Positions 52,541-62,534 are shown, counted from the first letter of the stretch. The stretch is DNA of 64,000 nucleotides from Halalkalibacter urbisdiaboli (GCF_002156385.1 NZ_MVJM01000001.1:762861-826860); one strand, 5' to 3'. The notes: generated by a model not told the origin, from the sequence alone. Translations and numbers: made by a program.

Positions 52541-53530
52541 TTAATTCGTTTCATAGCCCTTTGGTTTTGCTTCATGCCAATTCCAAGCATGTCGAACAAT
52601 CGCTTCAAGCTGAGGGTATTTTGGTTTCCAGCCTAGTTCTTTATTGGCTTGCTCAGCCGAAGCAATTAATGTTGCTGGATCCCCAGGTCGTCTTGCTGAA
52701 ACGACAGCAGGAATTGGATGTCCAGTGACAGAACGGCATGTCTCAATAACTTCTTTAACAGTAAAGCCTTTCCCATTACCAAGGTTGTAAATCGCCGTCT
52801 TATCATCACGACGTAGCTTCTGTAAAGCTAAATAATGAGCTTCAGCTAAATCCATAACATGAATATAATCGCGGACACAGCTGCCATCCTTCGTATCGTA
52901 ATCACCACCAAATATTTGAACATGCTCACGCTGGCCTAGTGCCACTTGCAGAACAATCGGAATGAGATGTGATTCTGGCGTATGATCTTCACCAATTCTT
53001 CCTTCAGGATCTGCGCCTGCCGCATTAAAATAACGTAAGCAAACCGATTTTAAGCCATATGCTCCATCACACCAATGAAACAACTTTTCAATCGCTAATT
53101 TCGTTTCACCATATGGACTAGTTGGGGAAGTCGGATCCGTTTCTTTTATTGGAATCGATTTTGGTTCTCCATACGTTGCTGCAGTAGATGAAAAGACAAT
53201 ATGCTTCACGTCATGCTTTACCATTTGTTTAACAAGTTTATGTGTACCTATCACATTATTTTCATAATACTCAAGGGGCTTTTCTACACTCTCACCAACT
53301 AGTGAAGAAGCTGCAAAGTGAATGACAGCATCAATTTTATGCTTTTCAAATAGTTCAGTAAGTAACGCTTCATCATGCAAAGACCCTTTATAAAAAGTTG
53401 CACCAAGAATTGCTTGCTGATGTCCTTTTTCAAGATTATCAAGAACAATAACTTCCTCACCCTGATTAAGAAAATAGAGTACAGTATGACTCCCGATGTA
53501 GCCCGCTCCACCAGTAATTAAAATGGCCAT
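52541..53530 (-). CDS. galE: UDP-glucose 4-epimerase
   Basis: 329-residue short-chain dehydrogenase-type enzyme that converts UDP-galactose and UDP-glucose. NAD-binding GGAGYIGSH at 6-14 and the catalytic YxxxK in SPYGETKLAIEK with the upstream SSTAATYGEP. Its ATG overlaps the galK stop (TAATG), so the two are translated together. A weak ACCAAA/TTTGGT stem lies just downstream. Confidence 0.95.
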   Translation of the reverse strand: MAILITGGAGYIGSHTVLYFLNQGEEVIVLDNLEKGHQQAILGATFYKGSLHDEALLTELFEKHKIDAVIHFAASSLVGESVEKPLEYYENNVIGTHKLVKQMVKHDVKHIVFSSTAATYGEPKSIPIKETDPTSPTSPYGETKLAIEKLFHWCDGAYGLKSVCLRYFNAAGADPEGRIGEDHTPESHLIPIVLQVALGQREHVQIFGGDYDTKDGSCVRDYIHVMDLAEAHYLALQKLRRDDKTAIYNLGNGKGFTVKEVIETCRSVTGHPIPAVVSARRPGDPATLIASAEQANKELGWKPKYPQLEAIVRHAWNWHEAKPKGYETN

Positions 53531-54705
53531 TAGTTTTGTCCCTCCAATTCACATTCATGAACTCCATTACCTGCTTCACATATATAAAACGTTGGTTCCA
53601 GTCCTGTCGCTTTTTCGTATTCTTTTGCGACCTGTAATTGAAATGTTTCAACTACTTCTTCCTTTACAATACTAACGGTACAACCACCAAAACCAGCCCC
53701 TGTCATTCGAGTCCCGACACAACCCTCTACCTTTCTTTGAGCCTCAAATAAGGAATCTAATTCTTTTCCTGTTACCTCATAATCATTCTTTAAGGAAAGA
53801 TGTGAGCCGATCATTTGTTCACCAAATATAGTCAGATTCCCCGCCTCTAACGCTTCTTTTGCGTTAGTTGTGCGATTATTTTCTGTTACGACATGTTTTA
53901 CCCGACGATAAAGTCGCTCGTCATTAATGAATTCTTCAACCTCAGATAGCTCATTAACGGACAAATCACTCAACGTTTGAATCATCGGTTTTTGCTTTTG
54001 AATTCGGGCTAACGCTTCTTCACATTCCGCTCTTCGCTCATTATATTTTGAATCTGCCAGTCCTCTTCGTTTATTCGTATTTGTTATCACAATTTTATGT
54101 CCATGTAACTCTAATGGCACGTCTTCAGCATGCATTGTCATTGTGTTTAAATAAATAGCGTGCTTTTCTTTACAAAGGCCAACCGCATACTGGTCCATAA
54201 TCCCACTGTTTACTCCGATAAAACGATTTTCCATTCGTTGACACAGCTTTGCAAGGTCTACACGAGTAATCTCTGCATTCCCTAAAGTAGCTAAGCCATA
54301 AGCTGTGACCATCCCGATAGAAGCAGATGATGAAAGTCCTGCTCCATTAGGAATTGTACCCTCATATAAGATGTCAGCTCCTTTTAGCCCGACACCTTCT
54401 GCTACAAGCTCTTTCACTATCCCTTTTGGATAATTGCCCCAATCATCCTCCTTTTGATAGGTCAAATTTTGTAGCGAAAAAGAAACCCGCTGCTCAAAGT
54501 TTCTACTTGCTAAGTGGAACATACCATCCTCACGTTCACGTACAACCATATAAGTTCCAATCGTTAACGCGGCCGGAAATACATATCCACCATTATAGTC
54601 TGTATGTTCTCCTATTAGATTCACGCGTCCTGGTGCAAAAAACAAACGCGGTTTGTGACTAGAACTCTCAAATAAAAGATTAAAATCCTTTAGTAAATCC
54701 GCCAT
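53530..54705 (-). CDS. galK: Galactokinase
   Basis: 391-residue GHMP kinase that phosphorylates galactose. The signature GRVNLIGEHTDYNGGYVFP is near the N-terminus, the ATP loop is GAGLSSSASI, and GTRMTGAGFGGCTVSIV is the C-terminal motif. The open frame begins at a GTG at 54714, but ATG at 54705 follows GGGGTGG by five bases. It is the first gene of galKE and is preceded by an inverted repeat that may be the repressor site. Confidence 0.95.
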   Translation of the reverse strand: MADLLKDFNLLFESSSHKPRLFFAPGRVNLIGEHTDYNGGYVFPAALTIGTYMVVREREDGMFHLASRNFEQRVSFSLQNLTYQKEDDWGNYPKGIVKELVAEGVGLKGADILYEGTIPNGAGLSSSASIGMVTAYGLATLGNAEITRVDLAKLCQRMENRFIGVNSGIMDQYAVGLCKEKHAIYLNTMTMHAEDVPLELHGHKIVITNTNKRRGLADSKYNERRAECEEALARIQKQKPMIQTLSDLSVNELSEVEEFINDERLYRRVKHVVTENNRTTNAKEALEAGNLTIFGEQMIGSHLSLKNDYEVTGKELDSLFEAQRKVEGCVGTRMTGAGFGGCTVSIVKEEVVETFQLQVAKEYEKATGLEPTFYICEAGNGVHECELEGQN

Positions 54706-54724
54706 CAAATCCACCCCACTCTAA

Positions 54725-54753
54725 CTTAATTAAATTAATTTATTAAGATTATA
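54725..54753 (-). promoter_or_regulatory. galKE promoter and candidate ROK repressor operator
   Basis: TATAAT (54748-54753, minus strand) is followed immediately by a near-palindrome with CTTAAT at each end (54725-54747) and AT-only sequence in between. Operators of ROK repressors of the XylR/NagC kind are AT-rich inverted repeats near the start site, so this is the likely target of the ROK protein encoded upstream. No good -35 box is seen. Confidence 0.5.
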
Positions 54754-54798
54754 CCACAAAAAAGCCCTTTAGGAATGGATGATTTATAAAAACTTTTC

Positions 54799-56025
54799 TT
54801 ACCTAGATTTTAAATTAGGAGAAAATATATCTTTTAGCACAAGAGTAACTGCTCCAATTACAGTTCCGTACTCCCCAAGCTTCGAAACGACAATATCTGT
54901 TTCGCGCGCTTTCGGTGTTAATGCACGCTGCTTCACTACTTCCCGAAGTGGCTCGATAACGAAATCACCCGCTTTAGATACTCCTCCGCCGATGATAACG
55001 CGAGTCGGATTGAATAAATTTATTAAATTAGTTACACCTATTCCTAGATAACGCCCTGTCTCCTCTAATATTTGCGCTGACAATTCATCGCCTTCCAAAG
55101 CACATTGATGGATGAGTGCACCAGTTACTTTATCTAAATTAGTACCCATTTTCTCAGTCAGCTTCGTCTTTCTCCCTAACTCAATTTCTTTAAGTGCCCG
55201 CTTTCGTAACATTCCGCCTCCAGCGATCGTCTGTAAGCAACCATAGCTACCACATGTACACTTTTCCCCATTTAAATCAACTATCATATGACCAAATTCT
55301 CCTGCGATTCCATTTTGGCCATGAAACAATTCATGATTTAATATAATCCCCGCTCCAATACCAACACCAACGTTGATACAAATTACATTATCTAACTCGC
55401 GCCCATTTCCAAACCATGCTTCACCTAAAGCAAGCGCTCTAGCGTCATTCTCAACAAACGTAGGTAATTGAAAACGATGCTCCAAATGAGCCTTAATTGG
55501 AATATCTGTTAATTTAAAATTAGGTGCAAAAACAGAAACACCCTTGATATGGTTAACAATCCCATGCATTCCAACACCAATACCTAATAATTTATCAGGA
55601 GGAACACTTCCTTCAGCAATAATCTCTTCAATAACCTTCGTTAAGCTCATTAATAGTGATTCATTATCTAGCTCATTCGGTAAATCTACCGTTTTTTGTG
55701 TTTTAATATTTGCATTTAAGTCTGTTAATACTGCTCGAACTAGAAGTCCACCTACATCTAATCCAATAATAAAGGAGTGATTTGGATCTATCGTTAATAA
55801 AATAGGCTTACGTCCTCCCCTTGATTCACCCACTTCACTTTCCTTTACAAGACCTACTTCTATAAGTTCACCTACAATATTTGTAACCGTTGGTGGGGTT
55901 AGTTTTGTCTTCTTTGCAATATCGGCTCTAGATATTTGCTCATACTGCCGAATTGTATTTAAAATAAGTGAGCGATTTAGTGACTTCATTAGTTGAAAAC
56001 TACCCGTTACCTTCGAACTTGACAA
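54799..56025 (-). CDS. ROK family transcriptional repressor
   Basis: 408 residues. An N-terminal winged helix (LNTIRQYEQISRADIAKKTK, then LTPPTVTNIVGELIEVGLV) precedes a ROK sugar-kinase-like domain with IIGLDVGGLLVRAVLTD, the zinc site CTCGSYGCLQ and GGGVSKAG. It resembles XylR/NagC-type repressors. Its location directly upstream of galKE suggests it senses galactose or a related sugar; this is inference. The start is TTG at 56025 after GGGAGAG. Confidence 0.85.
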   Translation of the reverse strand: MSSSKVTGSFQLMKSLNRSLILNTIRQYEQISRADIAKKTKLTPPTVTNIVGELIEVGLVKESEVGESRGGRKPILLTIDPNHSFIIGLDVGGLLVRAVLTDLNANIKTQKTVDLPNELDNESLLMSLTKVIEEIIAEGSVPPDKLLGIGVGMHGIVNHIKGVSVFAPNFKLTDIPIKAHLEHRFQLPTFVENDARALALGEAWFGNGRELDNVICINVGVGIGAGIILNHELFHGQNGIAGEFGHMIVDLNGEKCTCGSYGCLQTIAGGGMLRKRALKEIELGRKTKLTEKMGTNLDKVTGALIHQCALEGDELSAQILEETGRYLGIGVTNLINLFNPTRVIIGGGVSKAGDFVIEPLREVVKQRALTPKARETDIVVSKLGEYGTVIGAVTLVLKDIFSPNLKSR

Positions 56026-56116
56026 TTGACTTCTCTCCCTTACACAATCATTACTTCTATCATAGCGTATTTTCCCGATTATTAGAAAGGAACTTGAAAC
56101 CTTCGTTTAAATAAAA

Positions 56117-56149
56117 AAGACTTAATAGCGTTGGAAGCTTTTAAGTCTT
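56117..56149 (-). terminator. Terminator of the FixH-like gene
   Basis: On the minus strand AAGACTTAA pairs with TTAAGTCTT, followed by TTTTT. Confidence 0.75.
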
Positions 56150-56159
56150 GATGACATTC

Positions 56160-56660
56160 TTATTTTAACTCTCTCTTTATGTCATTCGGTAACGGTTGGT
56201 CTAATTGAAAAACATCAGCTGGATCTCGATTTTGTTTAGAAACAATTCGTCCGTTGACATGATATAAAAATTGATTCTGGTAATAATCCTTTCCTCTGTT
56301 TACTTCAACTATGCCAATCCATGTCCCTGGCAACGAAAATATTACTTCAGATTCATATAAGCCGTCTTCAACATGATGCATAACTTTCTCTATATTGTGT
56401 ACTGTACTAGGACGATCCATTATTAAAGTAATGGATGCATCCTCTATTGGAACCCCCATTTCATCCCTTAAAAAGAGCTGAATATCAACAGCTTTTCCTG
56501 TCGGATGATGTTCATCCGTACCTATTACCTCTAAGGTCCAATTGGTCACTTCCTCTTTTTTTTCAAACGTTTGAAATAATAAAACCATTGAAACAATAAA
56601 CATTAAGGTTCCGATAAAATATAAAACAGATTGACCTCTCTGCTGATGTTCGACCTTCAT
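56160..56660 (-). CDS. FixH-like membrane-anchored protein
   Basis: 166 residues with one N-terminal helix (VLYFIGTLMFIVSMVLLFQTF) and an extracellular Ig-like beta domain (TLEVIGTDEHHPTGKAVDIQ, then LFLRDEMGVPIEDASITLIM and GTWIGIVEVNRGKDYY). The domain has the look of FixH/YtkA-type proteins linked to copper or cytochrome oxidase assembly, but no such genes are nearby. Confidence 0.65.
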   Translation of the reverse strand: MKVEHQQRGQSVLYFIGTLMFIVSMVLLFQTFEKKEEVTNWTLEVIGTDEHHPTGKAVDIQLFLRDEMGVPIEDASITLIMDRPSTVHNIEKVMHHVEDGLYESEVIFSLPGTWIGIVEVNRGKDYYQNQFLYHVNGRIVSKQNRDPADVFQLDQPLPNDIKRELK

Positions 56661-56801
56661 AGTATCTCCCCCTTCTGGCTGCTTTTTCTATTTTTTCCAC
56701 CCACCCTGCTGGATAAACATATTTTTATACGAGGATAGATGATGATCAGTCCTGAACCGAATCCACTTTAAGGTTATCCTCTATCTAAAAACGAAAAAAA
56801 T

Positions 56802-56832
56802 AGCTCCAAAAAGATTAAATCTTTTTGGAGCT
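56802..56832 (-). terminator. Terminator of the yhcX-like gene
   Basis: A 15-bp stem AGCTCCAAAAAGATT / AATCTTTTTGGAGCT; on the minus strand ATTTTTTTC follows. Confidence 0.85.
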
Positions 56833-56840
56833 TCATTAAA

Positions 56841-58385
56841 CTACTTTTGTTTGTATGTTATACCATAAATGTCATGCCTTCTATCTCTCAATTGATTCAC
56901 ACTGCCAGCTCGTCGATGTCTTCTTAAACTTTCAAGATCAACATCACCAACAACGACCGTTTCTATATTCGGATTACACTCACCAACAATCCCATCACGG
57001 GCAAAGGTAAAGTCAGACGGACTAAAAATACCAGACTGTGCATATTGAATATCCATATTTTCAACATCCGGTAAGTTTCCGACAGTTCCTGATAAGACAG
57101 TAAATACCTGATTCTCAATCGCTCTCGCCTGAGAACAATAGCGTACACGTAAATAACCTTGCCTATCATCAGTACAGAAAGGAGTGAAAATAATATTTGC
57201 TCCTTTATCGACGGCAATACGTGCTAACTCAGGGAATTCAATGTCATAACAGATTTGGATCGCAACCTTTCCACAATCTGTATCAAACACATTGACATTA
57301 TCACCACCTGTAATTCCCCAGAATTTACGCTCGTTCGGTGTAATATGGAGCTTATATTGCTTCTCAATCGTCCCGTCGCGACGGAATAAATAAGCAATAT
57401 TATATATTTTCCCCTCTTCTTCAACAAAGTGAGAGCCACCAACAATATTAACATTGTATTTAACAGCTAAGTTCGTAAACAACTCAATATAATCTTCCGT
57501 AAATTCGGTTAAACGACGAATCGCCTGACTTGGGCTTTTCTCTGGTAGAAACGATAACAATTGCAGGGTGAAAATTTCAGGAAATACAGCAAAATCCGAA
57601 TTATAGCTAGCAGCTACATCCGTATAATACTCACACTGTACAGCAAAATCCTCAAATGAGTAAATTTTCTTCATTTCATACTGAATTGTTGTAATCCTTA
57701 CAGGAAAAGACGTCTTAAATTGTCGCTTAGGTGTAGTTGGACGGTAATCAATGTTATTCCACTCCATCAAGGTAGCATAACGCATAGACGCCTTATCGTC
57801 CTCTAAATAATTTTGATTAATACGTTTTAACGTAAAACCATTCATTACTTGGAACGTCAATACTGGATCATAAATGTTATGAAATGAAACTTCTTCAACA
57901 TATTGACGTGGTGTTAATTTGTCTGCGTATTTATAATAATTCGGAATTCGCCCACCGATTATGATACTTTTTAAATTTAATTCACGTGCTAAATCTTTTC
58001 TTGCCTCATATAACCGACGCCCAATCTTCATGCGACGGTATTTAGGATGAACCATGACTTCAATTCCGTATAGATTATACCCTTCTGGATCATGGTTTGT
58101 AATGTATCCATTATCAGTTACTTCATCCCATGTATGCTGATCATCATACTCGTCAAAGTTAATAATTAAACTTGAACATGAACCAATAATCTCACCATCA
58201 TATTCAACACAAAATTGTCCTTCTTTAAAAATATCAATGTGGCTCTTTAAATGCTCGCGTTCCCATGGTTCCATGTTCGGGAAACATAATTTTTGCATTT
58301 CTATAATTGCATCGAAATCTTTCTCTTCGATGTTTCGAATAATCATTTTTTTCTCAAATTTTGATACATCCACAATCTCAGACAT
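56841..58385 (-). CDS. yhcX: GNAT-nitrilase fusion protein YhcX
   Basis: 514 residues in two catalytic-type domains. Residues 13-200 are a GNAT domain (IRNIEEKDFDAIIEMQKLCF, YGIEVMVHPKYRRMKIGRRL). Residues 230-500 are a carbon-nitrogen hydrolase with the triad E270 (FPEIF), K345 (QYKLHITPNE) and C379 (QICYDIEFPE). Both active sites look intact. B. subtilis YhcX has the same architecture and length. The substrate is unknown. GGAGATGGGTGA precedes the ATG. Confidence 0.9.
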   Translation of the reverse strand: MSEIVDVSKFEKKMIIRNIEEKDFDAIIEMQKLCFPNMEPWEREHLKSHIDIFKEGQFCVEYDGEIIGSCSSLIINFDEYDDQHTWDEVTDNGYITNHDPEGYNLYGIEVMVHPKYRRMKIGRRLYEARKDLARELNLKSIIIGGRIPNYYKYADKLTPRQYVEEVSFHNIYDPVLTFQVMNGFTLKRINQNYLEDDKASMRYATLMEWNNIDYRPTTPKRQFKTSFPVRITTIQYEMKKIYSFEDFAVQCEYYTDVAASYNSDFAVFPEIFTLQLLSFLPEKSPSQAIRRLTEFTEDYIELFTNLAVKYNVNIVGGSHFVEEEGKIYNIAYLFRRDGTIEKQYKLHITPNERKFWGITGGDNVNVFDTDCGKVAIQICYDIEFPELARIAVDKGANIIFTPFCTDDRQGYLRVRYCSQARAIENQVFTVLSGTVGNLPDVENMDIQYAQSGIFSPSDFTFARDGIVGECNPNIETVVVGDVDLESLRRHRRAGSVNQLRDRRHDIYGITYKQK

Positions 58386-58528
58386 TCACCCATCTCCTTT
58401 GCCTGGTCATAATTCTTTTCAAATGTAGCACAAAATAACAAGAAATTCTGAATTACTATTTTACATCGTTTATTATTGGTTGTATACTTTGACCGTTTTC
58501 CACGGGATACAATTTTTTCAAATAAAAA

Positions 58529-58566
58529 AACGGTAGAAGTCGATAGTAAACTCAACCCCAACCGTT
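58529..58566 (-). terminator. Terminator of the cheX-like gene
   Basis: On the minus strand AACGGT pairs with ACCGTT with further partial pairing inside, followed by TTTTTTTATTT. Confidence 0.65.
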
Positions 58567-58571
58567 ATTCG

Positions 58572-59030
58572 TTACATTTCTTTTACAGCAATATGAACAT
58601 CAATTCCACCAATAGGACTATCTAGTGGAACTGTAACAAAAGGATTACCTGAATGATACTTTGACTCCCCTTCACTGATAATCGGTGTCGTAACGTCAAT
58701 AATACATTCCTCTTTTGAGAGTTCCGTTGCTGTCGTTCCAGCAACCCAATTTCCAAACTCTTGAACAGCACTCCAACCCATTTCATCTAACTGCTCTATT
58801 TGCATTCCGCCCATCATAATCCCTACAATCTTCTTAGCCGTATCTTCAGAGAAAGAGCAAACAATTTGACCTGTTAATTGCCCTTTTACACCTAAAATAA
58901 CAGAAATATCATTTGAAGGGACACTCCCTGTACCTGCACTAGGAGCTAAAGGAGTTACCTCTACACCAAAATGACTAGATAATATTTCTTTCGTAGCTCG
59001 GCAAATAGCGTTTATATGTTTCACATTCAC
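58572..59030 (-). CDS. CheX-like chemotaxis phosphatase
   Basis: 152 residues of the CheC/CheX/FliY family. The phosphatase motif E-x-x-N is present once (WSAVQEFGNWVAG), as in CheX, along with the GQIVCSFSEDTAKKIVGIMM strand-helix and HSGNPFVTVPL. CheX dephosphorylates CheY-P. No chemotaxis genes are nearby, so its target is unknown. The start is GTG at 59030, after GGAGGA. Confidence 0.82.
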   Translation of the reverse strand: MNVKHINAICRATKEILSSHFGVEVTPLAPSAGTGSVPSNDISVILGVKGQLTGQIVCSFSEDTAKKIVGIMMGGMQIEQLDEMGWSAVQEFGNWVAGTTATELSKEECIIDVTTPIISEGESKYHSGNPFVTVPLDSPIGGIDVHIAVKEM

Positions 59031-59131
59031 TTCTATTCCTCCAAAGCTTCTCGCTCAGTAAAATCCTGTCGAAATGCAAATTATTTTTATATAAGTTTAC
59101 CATAGCTCGCTTATAAATTGTGACTTTTCTA

Positions 59132-59830
59132 TCAAATTGTAGCTTCTTCATCGTTTTTTTCACGAATAAGATACCATTGTTCTCGAGCCATTTCTACAAT
59201 TTTCGGTTCGGTCGCTTTATGCTTATGTTGAATGACCCGGGAAAAAAATTGGATAGCTTCCGATTGATTTCCAATACGCCGATGTAACTCACCTATTAAA
59301 TAAAGTAGTCGCATATCAGTCATTTGTGTATCTTTATAATCTACTTCCTCGTAAGACTTAGCATAATGCTCTTGTGCCTTTTTAAGAAATCGAATCTCCT
59401 GCTCTTCACTCGAAATCAACCGAAATAACCAAGCTAACCTTAGACATAACCCACCAATCACGACATGCTTTTCTCTTTTTAACATAGCCGACAAAATCCC
59501 CAATTTCAAAGCGCGAATGGCATCCTCAACCTTTCTCTCATTCCCAAAGTCTTGCATTTTCCAATCCTTAAACTGTTCCGCGATAACATTCGTAGTTCCA
59601 GAAGGAAAATTCGACGAAAACGTATCGGAGGATGCGAAGCCACAATGAGGACAAACACTTACCTCATAAAAAAGCGGATTTAAATCCGGATCTTTATATT
59701 CAGTATAAAAATCGCTATGAACCTGTTTAACACGAACAAACTTTGAACGAAGTCGTTTTGTTTGGTAGATTTTTTCACAAAATAAGCAAGTTTGATCTTT
59801 GTCGTAAAGTGGTTTCAGCTGCACTGACAT
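59132..59830 (-). CDS. DUF2225 protein with zinc motif
   Basis: About 232 residues. N-terminal zinc ribbon made by CLFC and CPHC (CPHCGFASSDTF), followed by helical TPR-like repeats (ALKLGILSAMLKREKHVVIG, then YLIGELHRRIGNQSEAIQFF). This is the DUF2225 layout common in Bacillaceae; function unknown. The ATG at 59830 is chosen because GGGTGAGG lies before it; a GTG at 59839 is an alternative. Confidence 0.82.
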   Translation of the reverse strand: MSVQLKPLYDKDQTCLFCEKIYQTKRLRSKFVRVKQVHSDFYTEYKDPDLNPLFYEVSVCPHCGFASSDTFSSNFPSGTTNVIAEQFKDWKMQDFGNERKVEDAIRALKLGILSAMLKREKHVVIGGLCLRLAWLFRLISSEEQEIRFLKKAQEHYAKSYEEVDYKDTQMTDMRLLYLIGELHRRIGNQSEAIQFFSRVIQHKHKATEPKIVEMAREQWYLIREKNDEEATI

Positions 59831-60164
59831 AAGCCTCACCCTAGTCTTTTTTATTTACTTATATTTTAGTACATTAGTGCCTATTTAGACTACACCTTTT
59901 TACATAATTTCTGATTTCTCCTGATTCTTTTTTAATTTACCGTTCCTAAGTAGAGTCTTTTTTACTATATCTGCCATTTTAAATCTATACTTTATCGGTT
60001 GTTTATAACTTCTACAATAACTTTTCATTATAAGAAGATAATAATATATCTTAAAAAACCCTATTAACACGCGATTTCACGCAATCCTAATCTTTCTAGA
60101 ATAAATTAAATTAAAAAATAAATGAAAAGACCGGAATGGTAAACGCTCTCTTAATCATATACAT

Positions 60165-60200
60165 ACATGAATTCGTTGTGACAAACACTCGTATTCATGT
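60165..60200 (+). promoter_or_regulatory. Inverted repeat in the glgC upstream region
   Basis: ACATGAAT and ATTCATGT form perfect 8-bp arms 20 bases apart, ending 31 bases before the glgC start. It could be an operator or leader stem. The rest of the 400-base gap 59831-60231 is AT-rich with no gene that I can see; CATACAT at 60162-60168 resembles a sigma-E -10 box but has no matching -35. Confidence 0.4.
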
Positions 60201-60231
60201 AGATAAAATTAAATGAGAGTGGGGCATGTAT

Positions 60232-61380
60232 GTGAAAAAAGAATGTGTTGCTATGTTATTAGCTGGTGGTGAAGGAAAGCGATTAGGGAGTCTTACAACA
60301 AAAATAGCTAAACCTGCTGTTTACTTTGGAGGAAAATACCGGATTATCGATTTTCCACTTAGCAATTGTACGAATTCGGGTATCGATACGGTTGGCGTCC
60401 TTACTCAATATGAACATCTCGTACTCCATCGGCATTTAGGAAACGGAGCGTCATGGGATTTAGATCGAGGAAAAGGAGGGTTAACTTGCCTACCACCATT
60501 TGTTGAAAAGAAGGGGGGCTCATGGTATCGAGGAACTGCGGATGCGATTTACCAAAATATTTGCTATATTGAACAGTTTAATCCTGACTATGTCCTCATT
60601 TTATCTGGTGACCATATTTATAAAATGAATTATCAAGCAATGATAGATTATCACAAGAAACAAAACGCTGAAGCAACGATCTCTGTTATTGAAGTTCCAT
60701 GGAATGAAGCCTCACGGTTTGGCATTATGAATACAAATATCGATGGTTCCATTTCAGAATTTGAAGAAAAACCTCCTTACCCAAATAGCAATCTAGCTTC
60801 AATGGGGGTTTACATCTTTAATTGGTCTGTACTTAAATCATATTTAGAAGTTGATGCGTTACTCGAACATTCTAGTCATGATTTTGGTAAAGACATTATT
60901 CCAGCTATGTTAGCTGATCAACGTAAGTTATTCGCCTACTCTTTCAAAGGATATTGGAAGGATGTTGGAACTGTAAACAGCTATTGGGAAGCAAATATGG
61001 ATTTACTAGATGAGGCCCCTACACTTCAACTTCACGATGGAGATTGGCCAATTTACTCTAAAAATCTTAATCAACCACCTCACTATCTTTCCCAAGATGC
61101 TTTTGTATCTAATTCGCTCATTCACGAAGGCTGCATCATAAATGGTTCAATTACTCGCTCTATTTTGTTTAATAATGTTGAGGTTCAAAGAAATAGCTTC
61201 ATAGAGGATTCTGTCTTAATGCCTGATGTCATAATCGGCAAAAACGTGTCACTAAATAAAGTCATTGTAAAGGAAGGTACCTTCATTCCTGATGGTACAA
61301 AAATCACCTCACAGGGTGATGACATACTCGTTATCAGCAAAGAAACCCCCTTACAGGAAATGTTCTATTCACACGGCTAA
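60232..61380 (+). CDS. glgC: Glucose-1-phosphate adenylyltransferase, GlgC subunit
   Basis: 382 residues. Makes ADP-glucose from ATP and glucose-1-phosphate, the first step of glycogen synthesis. N-terminal pyrophosphorylase loop [45 protein letters not shown] and the C-terminal left-handed beta-helix ([20 protein letters not shown]) are present. The ATG at 60226 is too close to the GTGGGG site; GTG at 60232 gives the MKKECVAML start that matches B. subtilis GlgC. First of glgC-glgD-glgA; no glgB precedes it. Confidence 0.93.
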   Translation: MKKECVAMLLAGGEGKRLGSLTTKIAKPAVYFGGKYRIIDFPLSNCTNSGIDTVGVLTQYEHLVLHRHLGNGASWDLDRGKGGLTCLPPFVEKKGGSWYRGTADAIYQNICYIEQFNPDYVLILSGDHIYKMNYQAMIDYHKKQNAEATISVIEVPWNEASRFGIMNTNIDGSISEFEEKPPYPNSNLASMGVYIFNWSVLKSYLEVDALLEHSSHDFGKDIIPAMLADQRKLFAYSFKGYWKDVGTVNSYWEANMDLLDEAPTLQLHDGDWPIYSKNLNQPPHYLSQDAFVSNSLIHEGCIINGSITRSILFNNVEVQRNSFIEDSVLMPDVIIGKNVSLNKVIVKEGTFIPDGTKITSQGDDILVISKETPLQEMFYSHG

Positions 61381-61410
61381 TACAAGTTTAAATATGAAAG
61401 GATGACATGA

Positions 61411-62523
61411 ATGATGAAACAATTAATGGGGGTTATTAATTTAGATGGTGAACAGGATTTACTAAATGAGCTTACCTATTTCAGATGCGGGGCATCCGTA
61501 CCATTCGGTGGTCGTTATCGCCTTATTGATTTTGTTCTCTCTAATATGGTGAACGAGGGTGTTCAAGATATTGCAGTTTTTACAAGAAAAAAATACCGCT
61601 CATTAATGGATCACTTAGGAACAGGAAAGCCATGGGACCTTGATCGCAAACGTGGCGGCCTCTTTATTCTCCCTCCAGATTGGCATGACCCAACAGATAT
61701 ATCACAAGGAGAGCTTCAGCATTTTCATAATAATCGTGATTTCTTTTCACGTGGTCAGGCAGAACACGTCCTAATTTCCGGAAGTCAATTTATTTGCCAC
61801 ATTAATTATCAAGATGTCTTTCAACAACATCTTTTAAACAAATCAGATGTAACTGTTATTTATCAACCTGTTTCTTCAGCAACCCTCCCAGACTATGAAC
61901 AAGAACCAAAGCTTCAATTTAATGACAAGGGAAATGTCATTGGCATGCTAGAGGACAATAAAAATCAACATGTTTTTATGAAAATGTATATTATTCGAAA
62001 GGATTTGCTTCTTAAGCTTGTTGATGATTGCATTGCAAGGAAAAAACAAAGCTTATTAATGGATGGGATCTTTTCGAATTTAGATAATTTGAAAGTATCT
62101 AGCTTTGCTTATGAAGGTTATCTTGCTTTTGTAAATTCCCTCAATAGTTACTATACTCATAGTATGTCACTACTAGATATTGACGTTTATACACAATTAT
62201 TTTTAAACCGAAAACCAATCTATACGAAAATAAAGGATGAGCCACCCTCTTCTTATTTAAAAGGTGCAAAAGTACAGCGTTCTATTATAGCAGATGGTTG
62301 TATTATAGAAGGAACCGTTGAAAATAGCATTCTATTCAGAGGGGTTCATGTTCATAAAGATGCAATAATTCGAAACTCAATTATCATGCAGCAGTGTCAT
62401 ATACATGAAGGGACAAAAATTGAGAATGCAATTCTAGATAAAGATAGTTTACTTTCACCACAACGATCATTTATTGGTCTACCGGAGAAACCATATGTCA
62501 TTGCCAAGAGAAAAGTAATGTAA
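61411..62523 (+). CDS. glgD: GlgD, regulatory subunit of ADP-glucose pyrophosphorylase
   Basis: 370 residues, paralogue of GlgC. The N-terminus LMGVINLDGEQDLLNELTYF lacks the catalytic G-G-x-G-x-R-L loop, and the SGDH motif is replaced by SGSQ, which identifies GlgD. It forms a heteromer with GlgC and raises its activity. It begins 30 bases after glgC, with AAAGGATG before the ATG. Confidence 0.92.
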   Translation: MMKQLMGVINLDGEQDLLNELTYFRCGASVPFGGRYRLIDFVLSNMVNEGVQDIAVFTRKKYRSLMDHLGTGKPWDLDRKRGGLFILPPDWHDPTDISQGELQHFHNNRDFFSRGQAEHVLISGSQFICHINYQDVFQQHLLNKSDVTVIYQPVSSATLPDYEQEPKLQFNDKGNVIGMLEDNKNQHVFMKMYIIRKDLLLKLVDDCIARKKQSLLMDGIFSNLDNLKVSSFAYEGYLAFVNSLNSYYTHSMSLLDIDVYTQLFLNRKPIYTKIKDEPPSSYLKGAKVQRSIIADGCIIEGTVENSILFRGVHVHKDAIIRNSIIMQQCHIHEGTKIENAILDKDSLLSPQRSFIGLPEKPYVIAKRKVM

Positions 62524-62534
62524 TCATCCTCGCT

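Noticed and set aside
60138-60156. cre-like sequence upstream of glgC (TGGTAAACGC region)
   Set aside because: The CG core is one base out of register with the consensus, and the right half does not match.
60162-60168. Sigma-E -10 box CATACAT for the glg operon
   Set aside because: No matching -35 element is found at the expected spacing; kept only as a remark in the upstream entry.
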